Assembly (NCBI GenBank): GCA_031553775.1
Contig: JAVBLA010000007.1
Span: forward strand, 1-59,018
Source: JAISFI01 sp031553775
GTDB lineage: Bacteria; Bacteroidota; Bacteroidia; Bacteroidales; Azobacteroidaceae
DNA: 59,018 bases
Reading direction: 5' to 3'
Below, piece by piece: positions 53,179 to 59,018 of this stretch. Both the position numbers and the translations under genes were made by a program. Position 1 is the first letter of the stretch, and every line of letters starts with the position of its first letter. Below the pieces are notes generated by a model. The model searched no databases. It was not told the origin of the DNA and saw nothing but the letters and a program-made list of their open reading frames with translations.

Positions 53179-53973
53179 ATGTTTAATAAGATAAGACTCT
53201 TTTTTCTTATTTTATTGTTTGTTGCTGTTTATTCTTGTACAAATAAACTTCAGGATATAAAGTTTGTTGAACCTTTATCTTACCAGGGCTTAGTTTGTTC
53301 AACGCCGATAGATACATTAATTTGTACTTCGGATGCTTTTTTATTCAATAATATCAAAGAGGAATATCGTATTCCAGATGATTTTTTCCATGTAAAAGCC
53401 TATGGATGTTCATTGAATGAATTTAATTCTTCTGATTTTTTCTTTCGATTATCAAAAACAAGAGAGAAATATTCTGACTTTGACAAAGAATCTATATTAA
53501 AGGGAGAGGTGCTTGATGTTTTTTTTAACGAAAACTTTGAGAAGAATGATTTTAGATTATCAAATCCATTGAAGAAAGATCATTATAAATTTTATATGGT
53601 TGGTGTAACTAAATTTGGTGAGAATTATGACTCATACATGGTTTTGCGTGAATCAATTCATAATAAATCTTATATCTCGAATACTCTTTTTTTAATGAAT
53701 ATAAAAGATAAAAATCTAAAATCCATATCGCTGTTATCTCAGTATGTACAGGACAAAGAATTAACTATTTACAGGGAAACACGAACCAATCGAAAACTAT
53801 TCTATTCAACGCTACGATTTGAATTTACTCCGGATGATTTAAAGAAAAATGCATCACTGAATTTTTATACTGACAGAGTTTTTTATGAGATTTTTCAATT
53901 TGATGAAGAAGGGTATGTGGAGTTGGTAAATGAACAGAGAAAAGTGCTTGGACTAACTGATAATCTCTATTGA
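53179..53973 (+). CDS. Putative immunity lipoprotein, copy 2
   Basis: 264 residues from ATG 53179; the upstream ATG 53152 would add nine residues before the signal peptide. Lipobox VYSC with Cys20. It is homologous to the preceding protein along its whole length but well diverged, so the duplication is not recent, or the second copy came from another toxin variant. Orphan immunity genes piling up behind RHS tips are a known pattern of polymorphic toxin loci. It ends 19 bp before the right 41-bp repeat. No other function is suggested by the sequence. Confidence 0.65.
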   Translation: MFNKIRLFFLILLFVAVYSCTNKLQDIKFVEPLSYQGLVCSTPIDTLICTSDAFLFNNIKEEYRIPDDFFHVKAYGCSLNEFNSSDFFFRLSKTREKYSDFDKESILKGEVLDVFFNENFEKNDFRLSNPLKKDHYKFYMVGVTKFGENYDSYMVLRESIHNKSYISNTLFLMNIKDKNLKSISLLSQYVQDKELTIYRETRTNRKLFYSTLRFEFTPDDLKKNASLNFYTDRVFYEIFQFDEEGYVELVNEQRKVLGLTDNLY

Positions 53974-53992
53974 TTGTCATTGCGAAGACGAA

Positions 53993-54033
53993 TATATCCC
54001 GTCATTGCGAAGGCAAAGCCTGAAGTAATCTCC
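53993..54033 (+). repeat. 41-bp direct repeat, right copy
   Basis: 40 of 41 positions match 42995-43035. A partial extra copy (GTCATTGCGAAG) lies immediately upstream at about 53977-53988. With the left copy it brackets the whole RHS operon. Confidence 0.85.
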
Positions 54034-54161
54034 GTTCGGCCGAATTTGGAATTCGGTCACTTATAAACCGGAGTTTTTAACTCCATATTGAAGTGTTGAA
54101 TTAAAATCTGTAGTTTTGGAAGTAACTAATTTTTTAGGCAATTACAACTTTCGAATAATAA

Positions 54162-54341
54162 AACGACCGAATTATAAATTCGGCCGGAACGGAGGGAAAA
54201 AGCAATTTCAAGACATTTACAACAGAAGATGAAGCTTATGAATATATTCTTAATGATGCAATTCGGCCGGAACAGGGGATCAGTTTCGAGACAGATATTC
54301 AATATAACCCAAAATATCAAACCTCATATTTGTTGATTTAA
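54162..54341 (+). pseudogene. Orphan C-terminal coding fragment
   Basis: 59 codons are open from after TAA TAA (54156-54161) to TAA 54339-54341, with no start codon or promoter in place. The peptide has a normal protein look: NFKTFTTEDEAYEYILNDAIRPEQ, then FETDIQYNPKYQTSYLLI. It is probably the tail of a lost gene, perhaps an older toxin tip or immunity gene of the RHS locus. A palindrome CCGAATT-ATA-AATTCGG (54167-54183) lies inside it, and AATTCGGCCGGAAC occurs twice (about 54178 and 54259). I do not recognise a family. Confidence 0.45.
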
Positions 54342-54360
54342 TCATTTTTTATTACCTTTG
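54329..54360 (+). promoter_or_regulatory. Promoter of hipBA
   Basis: -33 TTTG (54329-54332), a 20-bp spacer, -7 TACCTTTG (54353-54360). It lies 46 bp before the hipB ATG. The AT-rich leader between could hold the HipB operator, but I see no clear palindrome. Confidence 0.65.
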
Positions 54361-54406
54361 TAATTGTGTAAAAAAACATAATAATCAATTTTTTGTTTTA
54401 TTAATT

Positions 54407-54724
54407 ATGGATATAAACACAATTATAAATAAATCTCCGGAGTTGATCCTAACAGAAATTTCCCAAAGAGTCAAAGAGCAAAGACTGGAACGGAACCTCA
54501 CCCAAAAGGCATTTGCCAAACGCGCCGGTATCGGATACGATGCATACCGTAAGTTTGAGAATACAGGAGAAATAACGCTTCGTAATCTTGTTCTATGCGC
54601 CATTATTTTGGATGATATTGAAAGCTTATCTGATTTGTTTGCACATAAATCCTATCAAAATATAGACGAGTTATTGAAAACTCAGGAAGTAAGGAAAAGA
54701 AAAAGAGGATCGAAGAATGAATGA
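54407..54724 (+). CDS. hipB: HipB-like helix-turn-helix antitoxin/repressor
   Basis: 105 residues. An XRE-type HTH spans about 17-70: ISQRVKEQRLERNLTQKAFAKRAGIGYDAYRKFENTGEI. The basic C-terminus ends RKRKRGSKNE. In hipBA systems this protein binds and neutralises the HipA kinase and represses its own operon. The stop codon lies 8 bases inside the hipA gene, the usual coupled arrangement. Confidence 0.85.
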   Translation: MDINTIINKSPELILTEISQRVKEQRLERNLTQKAFAKRAGIGYDAYRKFENTGEITLRNLVLCAIILDDIESLSDLFAHKSYQNIDELLKTQEVRKRKRGSKNE

Positions 54725-55808
54725 TATTAAGCTAATAGAAGTCTTTATGAATCAGAAGAAAGTAGGACGGATAGCCCTGACTCCTGATTTCCTTTGTGCT
54801 TTTGAATATGATCCTGCATATTTGATATCCGGAGAATCGATATCTCCCTTCAACCTTCCTCTCCGTTCAGGAGTATTCCTGGCCAAACGGACTCCTTTCA
54901 ATGGTGGTTTCGGAGTGTTTGACGATAGTCTGCCCGATGGTTGGGGCAACCTCATACTCGACAGGTATCTTAATAGTAAAGGGATCGATTCCGCAAAATT
55001 AACCCTTTTGCAGAGACTGGCATTGGTGGGTAGTGCCGGACGGGGAGCATTGGAATACCGGCCGGATTATAGTGAATCGACTACAGATGAAATGATTGAT
55101 TTCGATAAGCTTTCTGCTGAAATAAAAAAAATACTGACATCTGCACATGGTGGCGATAATCTCGATCTGTTATACCGGTATGGAGGCTCTCCCGGCGGTG
55201 CAAGACCCAAAGTGTTTGTGAAGATCGACGATAAAGAATGGCTTGTGAAATTTAAGGCAACGATAGATCCGGAGAATATAGGAGAGATAGAATATCGATA
55301 TTCCCTGCTTGCTAAAAAGTGTGGTATCGATATGCCGGAAACAAGACTGTTTGATGGTAAATATTTTGGAGTGGAACGTTTTGACAGAACGGTCCGGGGG
55401 AAAATTCATACTGTAAGTGCTGCCGGTTTATTGGGTGCAGACTACCGGGAACCCAGCCTTGATTATGAATCTCTATTGAAGTTATGCCATATACTGACTA
55501 AAAATATGGAAGAGGTTTATAAACTTTTCCGCCTGATGGTGTTCAACGTAGCCATTAAGAACCGAGACGATCACGCGAAAAATTTCTCATTCCAATTGAT
55601 AAACGGAGATTGGAAGCTATCTCCTGCCTATGATCTGTTGCCAAGTAACGGTTTCAATGGTTTTCATACAACAACCGTTAATAACAATGGTGAACCGACT
55701 TTGGATGATATAATAGTGGTGTCAGAAAAAGCCGGGCTTAATAAACAACGGGTAACTAAAATTATCCGGGAAATAAACGAACAAGTTGGAGAAAATAGAA
55801 TCCGTTGA
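54717..55808 (+). CDS. hipA: HipA-like serine/threonine kinase toxin
   Basis: 363 residues, shorter than the E. coli protein (about 440) but with both halves: an N-subdomain (GVFDDSLPDGWGNLILDRYL) and a HipA_C kinase. Visible motifs are GGSPGGARPKVFV (the Gly/Ser loop at the ATP site), the catalytic NRDDHAKNFSF with Asp284 and Asn289, and SPAYDLLPS with metal-binding Asp306. HipA toxins phosphorylate an aminoacyl-tRNA synthetase (GltX in E. coli) and slow growth. It is translationally coupled to hipB by an 8-base overlap. All key residues are present, so it should be active. It lies beside the RHS island, an area that accumulates accessory genes. Confidence 0.88.
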   Translation: MNDIKLIEVFMNQKKVGRIALTPDFLCAFEYDPAYLISGESISPFNLPLRSGVFLAKRTPFNGGFGVFDDSLPDGWGNLILDRYLNSKGIDSAKLTLLQRLALVGSAGRGALEYRPDYSESTTDEMIDFDKLSAEIKKILTSAHGGDNLDLLYRYGGSPGGARPKVFVKIDDKEWLVKFKATIDPENIGEIEYRYSLLAKKCGIDMPETRLFDGKYFGVERFDRTVRGKIHTVSAAGLLGADYREPSLDYESLLKLCHILTKNMEEVYKLFRLMVFNVAIKNRDDHAKNFSFQLINGDWKLSPAYDLLPSNGFNGFHTTTVNNNGEPTLDDIIVVSEKAGLNKQRVTKIIREINEQVGENRIR

Positions 55809-55850
55809 TTAATCGTTTCTATACTTAAAAAAACAAACACTACAAATTAT

Positions 55851-55858
55851 TATATTTG
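55851..55858 (+). promoter_or_regulatory. -7 box for the GH95 gene
   Basis: TATATTTG lies 36 bp before ATG 55895. No TTTG was found at the right distance upstream. Confidence 0.35.
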
Positions 55859-55894
55859 TACCGAATCAGATAGAAATTATTATTGCATTGGAAG

Positions 55895-58201
55895 ATGAAA
55901 CAAAAAATATATAAACAGTTGTTGTTCAGAGAATTTGTAATATTATTCGTCCTTTTATCAACAGCCCTATCCATTTTCGCCGCACAACCCCCAATGAAAC
56001 TATGGTACAATAAACCCGCAACCCATTGGATGACCTCAGCCCTACCCATTGGAAACGGTTTTTTCGGCGGAATGTTTTTCGGTGGTGTTGAAAAAGAAGA
56101 AATTCAATTCAATGACAAAACGCTTTGGACAGGAAATGAATCCCAAAGAGGTTCTTATCAGAACTTTGGAAGTTTATTCCTTCATTTCCCAGGTCACACG
56201 GACTATTCCGATTATAAACGTACACTCGATTTAGATAATGCCACAGGTACAATTACCTATCGATCGAACGGAGTTTCTTTTTTAAGGGAATATTTTGCCT
56301 CCAATCCTGACAGTGTAATTGTTGTACGCATCTCAACTCCCGGGAAAAAAGGAAAACTGAATTTTACGGTTGACCTGGCCGATGCCCATGCCGGAATAAA
56401 AACTATTTCCGGAAATAAAATAACTATCAAAGGAAAGTTGACTTTACTATCGTATGAAGCTCAGACTGTGGTTTTAAACGAAGGAGGAAAACTGAATACC
56501 GGCATTGATAAAATTACCGTTTCAAATGCCGATGCGGTGACGATTATTCTGACCGGTTCTACCAATTATGATATTGCTTCAACTTTATACGTCGGAGAAT
56601 CTGCCGCAGATTTACAGAATCGGATATCGAATCGTATTGCCAGGGCATCCGGCAAGACCTATAGCCAATTAAGAGATGCTCATCTGGCAGATTACCAGCC
56701 TAAATTCAATCGGGTAAAGCTGGACTTCAAGGCAAAAATGCCTGCTATTTCTACCGGTGAATTGATACGTGACGATAAAAACAATCCTTATTTAGATCTG
56801 TTGTATTTTCAATACGGCCGTTACCTGATGCTGGCATCTTCCCGCGGAATGAATTTACCGAATAATTTACAGGGCCTCTGGAATAACAGCAACACTCCGC
56901 CATGGGAATCTGATATTCACAGCAATATCAATATACAAATGAACTACTGGCCGGCAGAAAATACCAATTTACCGGAATGTCATTTGCCTTTTATTAATTA
57001 TGTGGTTTCGGAAGCGATGAAACCCGATGGTTCCTGGCAAAAAATGGCATCGACAATCATTACCGAAACCGGAAACGGAGAAAAAATGTCCGGTTACAGA
57101 GGTTGGACACTTCGTACGCAAAATAATATTTTCGGTTATTCCGATTGGAACTGGAACCGCCCGGCCAATGCCTGGTATTGCTTACATCTATGGCAACATT
57201 ATCTTTATTCAAACGACTTGGTTTATCTGGAAGAAAAAGCATTTTCGGTGATGAAAAGCGCTTGTGAATTCTGGTTTGATCGCTTAAAACAAGGACCAAA
57301 TGGCAAATGGATCGCGCCCGATGAATGGTCCCCGGAACAAGGTCCCTGGGAAGATGGAGTCGCCTATGCCCAACAGTTAATCTGGGAGTTATTTAACAAT
57401 ACGTTGAAAGCGGCTTCTATTTTAAATGATGCGGACACTGTATTTATTCAAACACTTAAAGATAAGTTTATGAACCTCGATAACGGTTTGCAAATCGGAC
57501 CCTGGGGAGAAATCCGTGAATGGCAAAAAGAACCCGATGTCAGGGATAACAGACACAGGCACTTATCTCATTTGATTGCTCTCTATCCTGGGAATCAAAT
57601 AGCAAATCTTTCTGATAAAACATATATGGATGCCGCAAAAATCACATTGAATTCCCGCGGGGATGGCGGAACCGGATGGAGCCGTGCCTGGAAAATTCTT
57701 TGTTGGGCGCGTTTATTCGATGGAGATCATGCCTATTGGTTGCTTAAAGCAGCTCTGAATTTAACGAATGATACCACAGTGAATATGAGAGATGAAGCCG
57801 GCGGTGTTTATGAAAATTTGCTGGATGCGCATCCTTCTTTTCAGATAGACGGCAACTTCGGCGCAACGGCAGGAATTGCGGAGATGCTGTTGCAAAGCAA
57901 CGGCGGTCATATACATCTATTACCTGCTTTACCTGCTGCATGGCCCAATGGAAGTTACTCCGGATTGAAAGCCGAAGGGAACTTTACGGTAGATTTAACT
58001 TGGAAAAATAAACTTCCCTCGAAAGCGGTAATTTATTCCGCATCCGGAAATATATGTAATTTGTATTGTCAGGGAATGAAAGTGAAAAAAGTGAAAAAAG
58101 TGAAGGATAAAACCGGAACCCTTGTGGAATTTGATACGATTTCAGGGGAAAAGATCTTTTTTCAAACAAAAAAAGGAGGACAATATACAGTGATTTATTG
58201 A
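55895..58201 (+). CDS. GH95 alpha-L-fucosidase family protein
   Basis: 768 residues from ATG 55895; signal peptide ending about 32 (IFAAQ). The N-terminal beta domain has the GH95 start PMKLWYNKPATHWMTSALPIGNGFFGGMFFGG and LQFN-type motifs (EIQFNDKTLWTG). The (alpha/alpha)6 catalytic part has NLQGLWNNSNTPPWESDIHSNINIQMNYWPAE (the two Asn of the active site), APDEWSPEQGP (general acid Glu in SPE) and FQIDGNFGATAGIAEML (Asp). GH95 enzymes remove alpha-1,2-L-fucose (some L-galactose) by inversion, typically from mucin or milk glycans. No SusCD pair is next to it, so it is an isolated enzyme. It probably acts in the periplasm. Confidence 0.92.
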   Translation: MKQKIYKQLLFREFVILFVLLSTALSIFAAQPPMKLWYNKPATHWMTSALPIGNGFFGGMFFGGVEKEEIQFNDKTLWTGNESQRGSYQNFGSLFLHFPGHTDYSDYKRTLDLDNATGTITYRSNGVSFLREYFASNPDSVIVVRISTPGKKGKLNFTVDLADAHAGIKTISGNKITIKGKLTLLSYEAQTVVLNEGGKLNTGIDKITVSNADAVTIILTGSTNYDIASTLYVGESAADLQNRISNRIARASGKTYSQLRDAHLADYQPKFNRVKLDFKAKMPAISTGELIRDDKNNPYLDLLYFQYGRYLMLASSRGMNLPNNLQGLWNNSNTPPWESDIHSNINIQMNYWPAENTNLPECHLPFINYVVSEAMKPDGSWQKMASTIITETGNGEKMSGYRGWTLRTQNNIFGYSDWNWNRPANAWYCLHLWQHYLYSNDLVYLEEKAFSVMKSACEFWFDRLKQGPNGKWIAPDEWSPEQGPWEDGVAYAQQLIWELFNNTLKAASILNDADTVFIQTLKDKFMNLDNGLQIGPWGEIREWQKEPDVRDNRHRHLSHLIALYPGNQIANLSDKTYMDAAKITLNSRGDGGTGWSRAWKILCWARLFDGDHAYWLLKAALNLTNDTTVNMRDEAGGVYENLLDAHPSFQIDGNFGATAGIAEMLLQSNGGHIHLLPALPAAWPNGSYSGLKAEGNFTVDLTWKNKLPSKAVIYSASGNICNLYCQGMKVKKVKKVKDKTGTLVEFDTISGEKIFFQTKKGGQYTVIY

Positions 58202-58211
58202 CAGGTAAGGT

Positions 58212-58901
58212 TTATCTGATCTGTAGCTTCCGGCTGAGTATGCTTCCGGAAGTCATCTGAAAAGAAAGGATATAAGTCCCGGCAGCAGACGGAAGATATA
58301 TGCTGCCGGTATTGTTTTGTATCGGTTGAATGGATAGAATCTGACCTTGTATGGACATAACAGAAACCGATTCAATGATCTCGTTAGAGTCCACCTGAAA
58401 AGAGGTTTTTGTCTTTTTTGCTATCTTAATATCTGCCTCCTGTTTTCTCGTCGATATATTACTGTTTCCATCCTGGAAGATTGTTTTGGTAGCAATGGCA
58501 TTCATTTCGGTCTGCTGAGTTGCATACCAGGGTGTTCCGCAGGCTTGAGGAATTGCAGCTTCCGGCAGATCGGGTAACTGTTTCCCGGATTCGACATACA
58601 AACCTTTTCCGGTACCGGAAGTTATCTGTTCGAAAGTAATGGAAGAACGGGTAAACCCGGAGGTGCTTTCCGCCGATTTGAAATTATACAGATTGTCTGT
58701 GTATGTAATTTCCGAGGCGTTGCTGCTCACCTTATTCAGCATAGTGCCGACGGAGGGGTTATAGAGTATATTTTCCGACAACAGGCAGTCCTGCGGTTTG
58801 AGGGTTCCGGAAACTTTTGTTCCCGGGTAATATTTGTTGTTGCTATCGTAAGTATAAGAAGTGGCAGTTCCCAGATCAGGGCAAACGCATCTAAATAAAT
58901 T
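58212..58901 (-). pseudogene. T9SS-sorted protein gene, 5' end cut off by an insertion element
   Basis: The minus-strand frame is open from 58901 (after an in-frame TAA at 58904-58902) to the stop codon at 58212: 229 codons with no suitable ATG and no signal peptide. It begins CVCPDLGTATSYTYDSNNKYY, which looks like the inside of an extracellular protein. It ends in a T9SS-type sorting domain (IESVSVMSIQGQILSIQPI to SRKLQIR). The coding sequence stops where IS-like DNA begins, so the original 5' part probably lies beyond the element. The lost domains cannot be guessed. Confidence 0.65.
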
Positions 58902-58904
58902 TTA

Positions 58905-59018
58905 AACAATAAGTTTTCTCGCACTCCGTTTTAGAAAGAAAACGGAGTTATGAATAATCTCATTAGTTATTTTAGTAATTTACCAGATCCACGAGTAGAT
59001 CGTACAAAAGAGCACTTG
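58905..59018 (+). mobile_element. Left end of an ISAs1-like insertion element (partial)
   Basis: The element seems to begin between about 58890 and 58915, where the interrupted gene loses its frame. A 9-bp stem CTCCGTTTT/AAAACGGAG (58926-58948) lies just before the transposase ATG. The exact terminal repeat cannot be fixed because only one end is in view. Confidence 0.5.
58951..59018 (+). CDS. ISAs1-family transposase, N-terminus (partial)
   Basis: 22 full codons are visible before the window ends. The peptide reads LISYFSNLPDPRVDRTKEHL after the first residues, matching the start of ISAs1-family (H-repeat-associated) transposases, whose conserved opening is FxxLPDPRxxRTKxH. The DDE catalytic domain lies outside the window. 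Orientation is opposite to the gene it interrupts. Confidence 0.7.

Overview
This window is chromosomal DNA from a member of the phylum Bacteroidota, most likely order Bacteroidales. The signs are a SusC/SusD pair driven by an ECF sigma/FecR module, several proteins ending in type IX secretion system (T9SS) sorting domains, many lipoproteins, and repeated Bacteroidetes-type promoters (-33 TTTG, about 20 bp, -7 TAnnTTTG). I cannot name the genus. No rRNA, functional tRNA or CRISPR array was seen.

Layout. (1) 1-13.2 kb is mostly housekeeping: a cut-off TPR sensor kinase, an exported alpha/beta hydrolase, a 34-codon glyoxalase/VOC remnant, Maf, an ArnT-like glycosyltransferase, glutamate dehydrogenase, a DUF1460 hydrolase, a cation:proton antiporter, and a three-gene glycan operon (GT87, GT2, polysaccharide deacetylase). 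(2) 13.4-29.7 kb is an ECF sigma/FecR/SusC/SusD locus with no glycoside hydrolase. It carries two EEP-fold proteins (one apparently catalytically dead and lipid-anchored), a T9SS propeller protein, a T9SS SGNH esterase, a Gfo/Idh oxidoreductase, a glycerophosphodiesterase and a GlpT-like transporter. I read it as a phospholipid or glycerophosphodiester scavenging locus. A large T9SS metallophosphoesterase follows. (3) 33.8-42.8 kb holds an FkbM methyltransferase, trpB behind a complete tryptophan attenuator (leader peptide with three Trp codons, antiterminator, terminator), pfkA, a Ca2+-type P-ATPase and a repeat-rich surface protein. (4) 43.0-54.0 kb is a toxin island between near-identical 41-bp direct repeats. 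It has a promoter driving a tRNA-like structured RNA, a Tat-exported TPR protein, a small YD-motif/T9SS-tail protein, a 2280-residue LTD/SpvB/FG-GAP/RHS protein with an HExxH tip, and two tandem paralogous lipoproteins that are likely immunity proteins. (5) 54.0-59.0 kb has an orphan gene fragment, hipBA, a GH95 fucosidase, and a T9SS protein gene cut by an ISAs1-like element that runs off the end.

The most interesting candidates for undescribed biology are the phosphodiester-type SusCD locus with its pseudo-enzyme lipoprotein, the RHS-metallopeptidase toxin island with duplicated lipoprotein immunity genes, and the tRNA-like RNA at its head. Everything is read by eye; family names rest on motifs and remembered family architecture, not on searches.
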